Of a stretch of DNA of 64,000 nt, positions 1 to 11,339 are shown one piece after another. The stretch's first letter is position 1, and the number at the start of each line of letters is the position of its first letter. The notes beneath the pieces are model-generated. The model was not told the origin of the DNA. It saw only the letters and a program-made list of their open reading frames with translations, and did not search any database. The translations under genes and the position numbers were made by a program. The DNA comes from Saccoglossus kowalevskii (taxonomy: Eukaryota; Hemichordata; Enteropneusta; Harrimaniidae): assembly GCF_000003605.2 (NCBI RefSeq), contig NW_003135357.1, positions 25,085 to 89,084 on the forward strand, in the 5' to 3' direction.

Positions 1-1424
1 CGGTTCTTTGGGTCATATTAATATCAGGGGGAAATTCTCTTCTCTTGGTTCTCCACACTTGTCAGGGGGGAATCTCGTCTCGTCTCTCTATCGCGTCCCC
101 TTGAGGTACGGGATCGGGAAAGTCACTTAAGCTTTACAGTCAAATAAGACACACACAACGAAATACGTTTCAGCTCTCGTCTTAGTCGGTCTATTGGAGC
201 ACTCTATAAGACACAGCGCCCTGGGGAAAAAAATCCCCAAGACTATCGCAAGGCTGACCCAAGACTCGCCCAAGACTGCTTCAAGGCTCGCCCCAAGGCT
301 CTCCAGGATTGCTCTAGACTGCGTCAACACTCGCCCCAAGTCTCTCCAGGACTGCGTCTTTCGAGGAGTACTTGCCAAGACCAACTCAAACTCTCTTTAT
401 TCATTTTCAAAACTCTAACCAATTACAATGCAGTAAAAAGACTCTAGGGCGTAACCTTCAATCATAAAGCCAATCACACTAAGTACTGAATACGTCATAT
501 CTTTTGATTAATCGTTCACTACATTAATAACTATGGATACCAACTGTCAGAATCGCGACGGTTATCTGGTAATTAGTTCCAAATCACTGAGCCAAGTTCC
601 GTCCAAAACTTCAAATAGGTCTAAACGATGACAGACATAACACAGCAATTCAGCTAATAATCAACTAATTAAGTCGGTTAACAGATACACAAAAACAAAT
701 TCATGACATTAAATTAAAATTCGTTGGACTACAAGTACAGACTGGGTTGACATAATTAGAGAAGACGGAGTGTAACGCTTATAACAACATGACTGGACGG
801 TGGGCGTTCTAAGCTGAATTGACAATTTCATGCATACCCCCCCCCCTCCCAACACAATTACATATGTGCACACATATGGCGTTTGGTGGATAACTCAGAT
901 AGTTTTGAGTTGTACTAGGAAATGTATTATGTCTCTTTCTACATCTTCATATTTCACCCACCATGATAATGAAATTGAAGAATATTCACCTGTCCTAAAA
1001 AAAAAGCGAAACAATACCGGCACAATGACAGAATGAGTTCATAGTTATTACTAGCACATTTAATGTTTCGTTAAAACATAATTTACAGTTAAAGGGTGGC
1101 GGTGCTTCCCATGCACATGCGCAAGACTCCAATAAAAAGATGGCGACTTTAATCGTTGAGAAAAATAACGTGTACAAAAGGAAACTATAGACCGTAAGGA
1201 AACAAAGTCTGTATTTAAGTGCGCAAACGCAACCAGGTTAAAATTCGCACACATTATTGCTAGGGGGTAAAGCTCACTGTGCTGTGGGCGTAAACATGCG
1301 TGGCGTGACTCCTTAACTACGAAAAAACACATAACTGTTAAAGGCATAATATGTTTACTGATAGACAGAGTATTGGCGTGTGTACTTCAATTAATGCAGA
1401 CTGAAGTCATTAACACGTGTATAT
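1..1424. other. Non-coding flank, 3' side of the receptor gene
   Basis: No supported gene. Positions about 231-370 hold a degenerate GC-rich repeat (units containing CGCCCCAAG and CTCCAGGA, spaced roughly 50 bp). The open frames across it follow from the repeat's lack of stops. The remainder is AT-rich. The part just below 1425 is presumably the 3' untranslated region of the minus-strand receptor gene, but I could not fix its end. Confidence 0.5.
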
Positions 1425-3042
1425 TTAGTCCTGCTCCTCGATATCCCTAAGTTCTTGCTGAATTAATGGAATGTGTACATCGTGTTCATGTTCCCCATGC
1501 GCACCATTTATGTTTGTCCATCTTCCCAATAAATACGTACACTTACAACAAAAATGTCTTAGTCGCTGTCCCAATCCCTCGTGACTTATTTTTTTATTAT
1601 CGTCATGCTCTTTTCTTGCTTTTTCTGGCATTGCTTTTATAAGTCGCTTCCAGAATTTATCAACGTTTTTGTGATTGCCGTCTTTTGGCCAAGATATGTA
1701 CACGACAGTTTTCAATATAGATCTCAAACTGGGTCGCATATTTTCCATGTGAGTGATGTCATCGAACATAATCGGAATCAGTTTCTGTTTCAACGCAACC
1801 ATTTCTTGGTGCGCAAAATGCAATTCGTACTCGCACCAAACACTTTCCGCAAATGCCGGTGAGAGAATCAGAAGAGTTCGCCGACTTTCTTCAATGCCTT
1901 GGATGATATTGTCGACAATAGCTGTAATTATGAAAGTGAGCCAGTCAGTAATGAGTACTTTGAATTAGGAATGGTCGATGCAATTTCACAAACTGTCAGT
2001 TTGAAAGATGTGCGTATCCTATATCGATAATTCTGGATGTGATTAAAAAAGAAGAGTTTTCAAGTAATCTGTCAAACATAACCTAGAGGTGGACCACGTG
2101 TCTAGCAATATGTTTTAAGTTATACTAACCATCCCCGACTATAAAGTCTCTGTGGTGATAACATAACTTGTAGTTATACTTCTTTTCCAGCGTTGGCAAC
2201 AATGTTCGATACACGAATACCTCCTCTGGTGAGTTTCCTTTCACGGACACGAATGCGTCATATTTCCGACCGTCTGTGGAAGAAAAAGAACATTCAGAAA
2301 ATAGACATATGAATGATGAGTATACATTTGCAAGTAGTCTAATACGGGTCGTATACCCACTCAGTATGCAAGATTGACATGATAACCAGGGCCGAGGTAT
2401 GTGTGTGATCTTAAGGTGCAAAACACTGCTTTCTAGCAGCGCAATGAACTGTTGTATAACAGGTGTGTCAGAGAAGTGTAACTTTCTGTGTAGAAAAAAA
2501 TACACTTCTGTTGAAAAGTATTTTCTAGATTTCGACGGCAGAGGGTGCGGTACTCAAGATGACTGTACTAAAGGTATATCATTTTTAATGATGAAAACAA
2601 AATTAATTATAAAACGTTTGGAAGTGTATCCAAACACTTGTTGAAAGAATATATACAGCCAAGAATATTTCTATATAATAACAGTCAATTTTGGGTTTTT
2701 ATTGGGGAATATGTGCAATTGGATGAGATACCCAAAATGTCATGAAAAGAACTTTTTTTACTTTCTTTCTCGTAGGTAAGTGCCAACCAGTGGACTAAGC
2801 TGGCAACTGGGCAAACATAATATTATTCAAAGCAATATTTCTAACTATCATAATTATCAAAAACACACTATCCAATAAAAAAAAATTACCGTCGTCCTCG
2901 TAAATTCGGAATCTATCAGCAACTAGGGTTTGAATTTCGAGTCTGTATTTGTAACCAACGTACGGACCGATTACACATAACAATGCAAAAACCAATACTA
3001 CTAGCGAAGTAATTATGCCAAGTACTGACAGAGAAATACCAC
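1425..3042 (-). other. Transmembrane helix and cytoplasmic TIR domain of the receptor
   Basis: Exon 2890-3042 encodes the membrane helix (LSVLGIITSLVVLVFALLCV) and a short juxtamembrane stretch. Exons 2130-2273 and 1425-1921 encode the TIR domain: box 1 YDAFVSV, box 2 LCYHHRDFIVGD, the alpha-C region SRRTLLILSPAFAESVWCEY, and box 3 KFW near residue 744. The pattern is that of Toll/IL-1R signalling TIRs, not NAD-cleaving SARM types. In the BB loop the proline common in vertebrate receptors is valine, as in RDWLVG-type Toll proteins. About 65 residues follow box 3, rich in lysine, histidine, cysteine and glutamate, with no domain I recognise. Confidence 0.9.
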
Positions 3043-6000
3043 CTGTATGAGAGAGATAAACAAAAATGATAAAATGAAGGCTACACATTACTTCAATAAA
3101 CAGGGCACTTGTTTACGTGTTGTGCGCGTGCGCATACCTAGTGTTTACGTTTTACGCGCGTGTGCGTGAGCAGGAACTGGTTGACAAGAACCGGTCGTTC
3201 ACACCCGAAGATAAGATAACGGCGTTGCGTTGTTAGCTGATGTTGTATTTAGGTATCTTATTGGTACAATTGTCACTACAGTCTGTGAGCTAGTGGTGAT
3301 AAGTGAGCGCCATCACACTTTCGCATGTTGGTTGGCATAAATGTAAACATTTGACGTCACAGTGCGACGACCTATAAATTTCGTGAATATTCTCGGTTGG
3401 ACCACAATCTCTCAATGAGGGACTGTGGTTGGACTTACGATTGGTTTTGGTCACGTTGACGGTGAATACACAGGTACCGACATTACCGTCTTCATCCACT
3501 GCCTCGTATATTACGTCATATTCTCCGGCTGAAAACCCATCACCGGGGCGATGATTCGCCGTGACGTTTACACGATCTGAATTGTCAATTACAGTCGGTT
3601 CTTTCCACGTTGCTGTGGTCTGACTGTTATGGGGTTTGAGGTGAAGGTCGATGTTAACTGGACAGCCTTCGAACACGGGTGTCTGTATATCTATAGAAAG
3701 AAAAGAAATAAACAAAAAATAAAAGAACTTTCATGTTTCTAAAATCCATGAACTTTCTATTTATACATTTGGATCCGCTAATACTGACAAAAATACATGT
3801 GCCATGTTACCTTGTTGACAAGTTGTTCCGTTCCATCCACTCAAACAAGAGCATCCGTTGTACCTGTCACAAGTGGCGCTGTGCACACAATTACATTCGT
3901 ATTGACAAGACAACCCCCATTTGTTAACACCACAACCTACAGAACATGACAATAATATCTTATAAAGCGCGAAGAACGTCGCTCCGCGCCCTGATCGAAT
4001 GGGACTCATAGCGACGCACGTAAAAATGTTTACATGAAATTCGAACACGCGCTGTGCGACGTTAACATTTGGCTATCAAAAAATGGTTATTATGTCTGTC
4101 CGAGGGATAAATGACCGTTAACTTACCGGTGACGACGAGTTTCCCAGTATTGTTGTATATTTTACCATCCATTCCGTGAATCTCACATTTATATATACCC
4201 GAATCTCTATCGATCACGGGATAAATCATGAGCGTCGATTGACTGTGGATATAAACGGATCAGCGTCATGGTATGGAATAGTATATGGTACATGATATAT
4301 ACGGTAGAGGGGCAAAAATGCTGTTCATTCACAGTGGTAAGTGAGTACGACGCGACGTATGCAACGCACACTCTAGCTGCCCTTACACAATAGGATTACT
4401 GGCATGCCAGGTTATACTTACGCATCCGGGTTCATCGTAATTCTTAATCTTGATCGCGCCGGTTCTGAGAGCCAGGATACGTCGTCTTCATCGAGTACCT
4501 GCCCATTACGATACCAGACAACATCGTAATGGTGATCGATCACTTCGATATTTTTGTGAACACAAAAGAAGTTCACAGTAACACCGTAAACGACTTCTTG
4601 AATCTGTGGTCTAACCTCTAAGGCAACTTTTTCTAATTAAGAAAGGATAGAAATAATTAATTACGTGAGAATTCCTGGATGTCGAAGAAAGAGGCGTTTG
4701 TGCCGTGTAGAAGCATGTGCTATTGCGCCCCACAGAAACCCGATAATGATCGATTGGAACTTAAAATGACGGTATATTATTCAATATAGAAGTCGCATTT
4801 AGGAGAACCAAAAACAAGAACATGAGGGTCTTTTTAGTGGGTTTCGTGTTTTGGATATTGAATGTCACTGTTGTCTTTCCTGATGTTTGTTTGTTATGTG
4901 CAAAGTGCAAGAGCGAGCATTTTTGCCGCCACAGCAGCCATATTTATGTTTGGTACTACATGACAGGGCTGTGCGACCATCTCTCTATTAAATGGCAGTT
5001 TAATGTGCTATCCTGGCGCGAACCAGGTCCGGTCAAACACAAGCACCTGCGTACCTAAACCAAGGTACCCTCAAAGTCGCATCCGTTAGTGATTGTTAGT
5101 TCTGACGTGTTCACTCTTGGCACGCTGGGACGTTTTCGAGACTACTTTATTTCATGTGTCAAAATACATACTTTTGTAATGGTATTGTATATCACCTCAT
5201 TGTATTGATATGTAATAGTAGTGCCGTTGGTGGAACTGAAAATGGCGGAAGAAGTCAAACGTGAGCTTTGTGGTTTCTTTGCTGCTTCGTGAGTTCCTGA
5301 GCCAACACATTACGACCACCGTAATTAACATATCAAGTCATGTCGCGTTACACTGCGTCTCTACCAGAAACGGTTTACCGGTAAACAGCTTTAGACTTCC
5401 ATGGTTTACGCCACCATGCGACAAGTGCGTGAGAGTACGTTGAAAGAGGACTGGTATTATAGATTACCCTACCTATGTCACAAGCGGGTCCAGTCCAGCC
5501 GAATTGGCATTTACATGCACCATTGAAACCATGGCAACTCGCATCATTTTGACAGATGCATTCATTTTCGCATTTAAATCCATATTTTCCTGTAGGGCAG
5601 CCTAAGTGAAGCGGGGAACAGACCAAGTTAGTAATTACCCATGCACACAACCTCAAAACTATGTAAAACTTGTGTGTTGACTAAAGACATGCAACACACA
5701 GATTTAGTAGTTATCTACATATTAAAATCTTGTGACTATGCGTAACAGTGCGATGACCGCCCTATGTTGCATAATTGTGGAAAAAATAGATTTCATTTTT
5801 ATTTTTCTCAAAAACAAGAAGCCGGTTAACACCCACTTCCATTCTTAGACTATCAACTTCCATTCTTTGTTATGTACAACATCGACCGGCGAACAGTGCG
5901 ACTGCGGATTATCATAGTCTTGAAATGTACTACAACAAATTGTAGAGACGATTAACTAGGGGCAGAAATAAAAGAAACTTGAAAGACAAAAAATGATTGC

Positions 6001-9000
6001 AACCCATTCTCTTCTACCTGCACGAATTAAGAAATGACTGGGTGTCATAGAGTCGTGATCGGTTCGTATCTGCAAAACTTGAAATATGGTGGTGTTTGCC
6101 ATCCTCTGTAAACTTACCCGCGGGCACCATTTGAAATCTTTTTCTCATCAAACTTTCATGACCATTATTTAGTTCACATGGCACATCCACTGCAATGTTC
6201 GCCATATTTGAAAATCTTGCAACAACAATAATGATGTCATCGGACTCCGGATTCGAAGCGTCAACCCAACTGCTGTCTATGAACGGACTGCCAGAGAGGG
6301 CGCTATTGTTCTACAAATGAAAAACAAGCCTGGTTATCTTGGCATAACAGAATAATTGAATATTCTATTGTTAGTATACCGATGAATGTATTATGTTATA
6401 GAAGATATAAATTCACAGCCTGTCAGTAGTATGCACTACGAGGACACCGCTATAATCATAAACAACATACCGGTGAAAATGCTTGGAAAGAAACGTCAAT
6501 TAAATCACATTCAATTTGAAATTCGTTGACGCCTCCGATATTAATGCTGCTTCCCGTGCGCGTTGAGAAGTAAATATCAAAATAACCTGGAAAAAGAAAT
6601 ATTGTGCATTAAATTCGCATCATCCCGAATGACCAATTTTTAGATACACGCATCATGTTCAGCCCGGCGAGCACGACAGTTCACGCAGATGGTCTCTGAA
6701 AGCATCATGATCAACTTGTCACGGCGTGTAACCGGAAAATTGTGTATCAAGGTTGATACACGGCGAGTGACAAATGTGGAACAGAACTCGATTACATATT
6801 TCGAAACAAATTTCAACCACTTCTATTATATTCATTCATTTGTTAATTTCTTGATATTGTACTTTTCTCAAAGGAAGAAAACTGACGCCAAACACAGTGA
6901 TTGTAACGCTCACTCAGTTTTTCAGAAATGCAATTTATAGTTTTGTTCCGTTAGTAGTTACTCACATTCTCCATTATAAGAATCCGCCATGAACAACTTG
7001 TCCAGATCGAACCTCGAAGAGACAAATGTCAACATATTATCACCTTTGCCGGAAAGTACGTCATAGAGAAAACCTGAACTCTGCAAAAAAATAAATAAAT
7101 AAATACATTGTCATTGAAATGTTGTTCTTCAGATCAGCTAACATCTTCCTAATAACGGATGCATTCTAATTTGATAAATTAACGAGTTATAAGAAGCAAT
7201 GAAGTTGTGATTCAGTTAATTCACATACATCAACGTATGAGTACGATGGATTTTGATTCCATCCTACGAGGAGTCAGAAGACTTTTGACGAGGCTCGCAA
7301 GAGGCAAATTTAGCTGTGTATTGACATGATGACGTAGTATCATGTTTGATATTACAAAAAGATACCACTTTATTCAGCCTGCTTTGGCCTTGAGTGACAA
7401 ACATTTTGATTATGTTTTTCAACACTGTATATGCGTCGAGAGACCTTCGCGAAAACAAATGGTATTGCGCAATTGTGAATCACGCACCAATAATTGAGAT
7501 GTTGCCTCATAATTAGAGCGCCCTCTTTCGAGTGATTTTCAAATATTTTGTTTTCATCACCCGAGCCGTTCAAATGAATATATATTACCCGTCTTGTTTC
7601 TCTAACAAACTAATAAAACTGCCGCATCACACCAGCATATTCCCATACGTTTATTCGCAGAAATCACAAAACATGCGTGATAAACTTACGTGTTTTCCAT
7701 TACCATCGGTGATTTGACACGATTCGTTATAATATGGCGGCCAATTCTCAACATCTAGTACGTGAATCGTCAGCGTGACATTATGATTACCATGGATACT
7801 CTGTAAACAAAATCATGTTTTTAGAACAGTGTATTGACATATCTCCGATGTCAATGACAAATTCCCATTTTGAAATGCCGCCTGTTACATCATAATGATT
7901 TGTAAGTAACAATCATATCGTGTTTTTTTCTGTAACAAAATTCATTTTCAATGTCCTATAGTTAAGTGTCCGTGGCAGCAATATCTCAGGTCATATCACC
8001 CACTGCCATTTACAACGGTTTATTAAAGGGCGGTAGTCGTCGCGCCACGCATGTGTGATATATATGGGTCATATATAAACAAAAATGTTTACTTTGGCTG
8101 TTGCGCAGATCAACGAGTCCAAACAAAGACGTTACCAAGCTTCAATTAGGCATTTTTAGGTGACTGGAAGTTATCGAAGTAATCACCGGCGGTAATTAGT
8201 ACAAGTCGCGACCAGTTCAAACCTCATACTTGTGATTTCCATTAGAAGAACGCATTGGATTGTGGGGAAATCAATGTTTATCAACACACATGTCGGCACA
8301 TGCGGCGGCGCGACGACTACCGCCCTTTAAGTTATTTCGCCTAATGTGACAAGGAACAGCGATATTTTAGGTCATATCGCCCATTGTTCTTAGAAGAAGA
8401 AAAAATAAAAAAAAACAAAAAAACAACAAGACGAGATGATTTATATAAAGAATAATTTATAATTATAATTATAATTTTTGCCTTTATTTGTCTTTAATTA
8501 TGACTGAAAGAAGCTGATTGAAATTACAAAGTATGTAGTATGTTTAACAGCTCATGTATGAACAATAACTTTAATAAATATGATTTTACTTGGTAAAAAT
8601 ACTGTATTTTTCCGCATAAAAACGAAAGAATTTTACAATATCGAAAACGGAAAGTCTTTGTCGCAGTGTTCAGCGAAATTTGAGTTTATATCACCCATTG
8701 TTAGTAGCAGAGATATCCCCTGTCGAATCGTCCATTCCATGCAATATCGTCCATATGTATTATCAATCTGCCAGGCAGAGTTCTATTTCTACGAGTATAT
8801 CTCTGCCATCTCACGATCTTATGCTTGTCGTTGATTGGTCGATGCGTCACAGTAGCACTACTTTCAAAGAAGCCCACCAAAACACTGTCATGCAGGTGTT
8901 TGATGATTTTCGAACACGACGAAAGCGTACGCGTTGTTTGTACATTCTGGCAGTTTTCAACTTAGTTATTTGTAGTTAATTTTTTTAGCTTTCCGTACAA

Positions 9001-11236
9001 ACGTAGTGGCAATAGGACGAGTAAGTTAGCTGTCAATGCCAATAAGTGTTTTTGTTTGTTTATATTTTTTCTCCTGGCGATCGACAGGGCTGTCATTATG
9101 GTGAACCGAGTAACACCTTAGTAACCGTTATTACGCGATGAAATTATTTTCTTTTGTAAATTAAAACTATTTTACAGTTTTCAATGCGTTTACAAAAAAA
9201 AATCAATATCAGATATCAATAACACATTTTAAAATTGTTTATCAGTAGAAATAAATCAATACGAGAGTCCTCTAATAGCAAACACACGCCAAGGATACGC
9301 GTAGTAAAAGTCTTGTTTCACCACAAAATGGCGGTGTGTGGTGGCAGAGATACTTTCGGTTGTCTTGCCGCAAAGAACTCTGGGAAGGAGAATGATGTAT
9401 TATATCGCCACAACTCACTTCTCTCATAATGTTTGTACTAGTGACCCAGTTAGTAAAAATCGCGTCAGTATTAACACGGGGCCGATACTTAATTTTTTTT
9501 ATATTGCGAACAGTGGTTAACCAATCAGAGTGTCTGTGCATCTGTCGTCAACTTATTAGAATTCGTGTAAATTGCGATCATATGGCATTATCAGAGTAAT
9601 CTGACAGAATCAGCGGGTGAAAAGAGTATGCATACCACGATGTCAAAAAATACAACAAACTTACTGAATGAATCAGTTTATTACGCTTTGCCTACCACGT
9701 GACAGCTTCAGGGAAATAGAAAGTAAACACGGACATTTGACTGAATGCAGTATTGTGACGCTGTCATTTTGTCTGAGGACACATATCTTTTGCCTTGTGT
9801 AGCTTTGTTATTACCCTCGTAAAAGGGTGCGGGGCAGCACAGCATAACCGCCACGTACCGTACAAGACAACTTGGTATAAATAGCTAGTAACAAAACGAA
9901 TTTCCGTTGCATTGTTTATTCGACACGTACCCTGCATACACCTATCGTCAGTACGTACATGGAATCGACACCATAGTCGAGAAATCTGCTTACGTAGACG
10001 ACTCCATCTTGGTTAACAGCAAACCGTTGGTTCTGAAAAGTGAGAGATTACTGATCATATACAGTAACAAAGTAAAATCACATCAGATTGATAGCAAGGA
10101 CTACCTGTCTTCAAGTGGATATTAATTACCAGGTCCCGGTGACGTGGAACCACACCTGCACATTGATAAGGTTCCGTCACCCTCACAAAAGAAGTCATGC
10201 GCGTGCGTATTAGTGCGATTTACTCACGCAACAGAATGTATGTACGGTAAGTATACGATAAGTATTCCTGTAGTATTTTTGGTCTTTTTTTAAATATTCA
10301 CAAAAAATACCTATCATCGCACTTCTATTCGACAATTTTAATGAGAGGACAATTCATTCATTTTTCGACTTACACTTACTGGGGGACAGCCAAAACAGTC
10401 CTGCAGGGTTGTGAACATTTAAGTTAAAGACAAAGAAAAAATACACAGGTGACATCAACTTGAAGATTGGAAATCGAGCGTAACCATGGTAAATAAATGA
10501 TTTGTTATTCTTAATTACGGCAACTTGTAATATGTGAGCATGAAAACTATAAATCTAAACTGAACTCTAAACTGAAAATGGCATACTAGGCTGGTATTTT
10601 GAGCGTCTCGCATGTGAAGCCAGCCCGCATGTCACGGCAAACAGCATGTTCGTAACACCGGGAATACTGGTTTCACTAGACTCGTTTCTTTGCATGTCTT
10701 CTAACTATGCGTTATGCGTAAAATTCGATTGGCTTTTTTTTTTATTAACAAGCTTTTTAAAGTAACGAATAACCGTAAGGACAATTATAGAAAACAAACA
10801 ATGTAGCACACCTTATTTCCGGTCAGTATTGTGACTCCATCTTGGGTCCTCCCTGCGCCAATGCCTATTGGTAAAACGATAATTTCTGTACCGATTCCAA
10901 CGTCCTTCGTGTTGATTAACGAATGAAATGAAAATAAAATGAAATGCCCATAACATTAGATCATAAATTCTCTTAAACCATTAGTCTCCAAAACTTATAG
11001 TGGCCATATCGATATATTTAAACGTTAAAAGCGGAGGCATTCAATGAATAAGAAAACAGGCGAAAAATTATATTATAAATTAACCAAATAAATAAAATGC
11101 AATACTACTATTAATAATTCCTGACAAAACTCACCTCGTTGACGGACACTATCAAATTTGAAAATGAATTCTCTCCACCACAATATAATACCCCCATAAA
11201 CAAAATGGCGATTCTAATCCAGGCTACGTCTGACAT
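1425..11236 (-). CDS. Cadherin-EGF-Ig-EGF-HYR-TM-TIR receptor, 15 exons, 819 aa
   Basis: Exons, 5' to 3' on the minus strand: 11135-11236, 10812-10904, 9931-10032, 7690-7800, 6966-7080, 6471-6586, 6118-6310, 5473-5601, 4422-4632, 4127-4242, 3811-3936, 3439-3690, 2890-3042, 2130-2273, 1425-1921. All junctions are GT-AG with matching phases, and the sum is 2460 nt. The chosen ATG at 11236 opens a signal peptide (core AWIRIAILFMGVLYC). Order: cadherin repeat about 22-122; unassigned region 123-277; EGF-like 278-320; Ig-like 321-429; EGF-like 430-471; HYR 472-553; transmembrane helix about 558-585; TIR about 608-752; basic and charged tail to 819. It is a type I membrane receptor whose TIR would recruit cytosolic adaptors. 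The ligand is unknown. TIR receptors with Ig, EGF or HYR parts occur in invertebrates; I know of none that also carries a cadherin repeat. Transcript evidence is lacking, and exons 2 and 3 are the least certain. Confidence 0.85.
3439..5601 (-). other. EGF-Ig-EGF-HYR block of the receptor
   Basis: Exon 5473-5601 encodes one EGF-like module (GCPTGKYGFKCENECIC, later CQFGWTGPAC). Exons 4422-4632 and 4127-4242 encode one Ig domain: cysteine in VNFFCVH, tryptophan in VVWYRNG, and DRDSGIYKCEIHG with the second cysteine. Exon 3811-3936 encodes a second EGF-like module (WGLSCQYECNC, CLSGWNGTTC). Exon 3439-3690 is a complete HYR domain with the diagnostic AVDEDGNVGTCVFTVNV end. The EGF modules resemble the laminin/Tie/MEGF type. 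Every module is bounded by phase-1 introns, a pattern typical of domains moved by exon shuffling. Confidence 0.88.
3962..4065. mobile_element. TTAA-family MITE, copy 1 (in receptor intron)
   Basis: A GC-rich stretch starting AAAGCGCG and ending GCGACG before TTAA. It shares the core GGGACTCATAGCGACG and the motif ACATGAAATTCGAACACGCG with copy 3 at 44533-44665. It fills over half of the 190-bp intron between the Ig and second EGF exons. The left flank is degenerate (TATAA in place of TTAA). Confidence 0.6.
6118..7080 (-). other. Unassigned extracellular region of the receptor (residues 137-277)
   Basis: Exons 6966-7080, 6471-6586 and 6118-6310 encode about 140 residues that I cannot place in a family. 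Visible features are the stretch YFDIYFSTRTGSS, several cysteines (for example GECYFD, QIECDLID, VPCELNN) and alternating hydrophobic strands such as DDIIIVVARFSN. The secondary-structure feel is beta-rich and it ends just before the first EGF module. It may be a degenerate second cadherin repeat or a lectin-like beta sandwich; neither is shown by the sequence. Confidence 0.55.
7690..11236 (-). other. Signal peptide and cadherin repeat segment of the receptor
   Basis: Four phase-0 exons encode this part. After the signal peptide, residues 29-45 read like a cadherin first strand (VSVNEDVGIGTEIIVLP). Residues 66-85 carry the F-V-N-DG-V-Y-V-S-R pattern and the LDYG that replaces the usual LDxE. 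Residues about 106-120 end in a cadherin-type strand (NVTLTIHVLDVENWPP) where DVENWPP takes the place of the calcium-binding DxNDNxP linker. The repeat spans about 95 residues, near the family norm. Calcium ligands are only partly kept, so rigid calcium-dependent adhesion is uncertain. Large introns separate these exons, and the 300-bp mobile element at 8027-8326 lies in one of them. Confidence 0.75.
8023..8330. mobile_element. TTAA-family MITE, copy 2, 300 bp with clear inverted ends
   Basis: The left end AGGGCGGTAGTCGTCGCGCC and the right end GGCGCGACGACTACCGCCCT are perfect inverted repeats. Both are flanked by TTAA (8023-8026 and 8327-8330), the target-site duplication expected of piggyBac-type insertion. 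No transposase frame is present, so it would depend on an autonomous element elsewhere. It lies in the receptor intron between exons 3 and 4. Confidence 0.85.
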
Positions 11237-11339
11237 GCCTTGTTTGGGAAACAAAATCGAACACTTCGAAACGCCCCAATATCTACCAATATTTAAGCTA
11301 GAATGGCAATATCAGACTCAAAACCAAGGGAAAGCGTAA

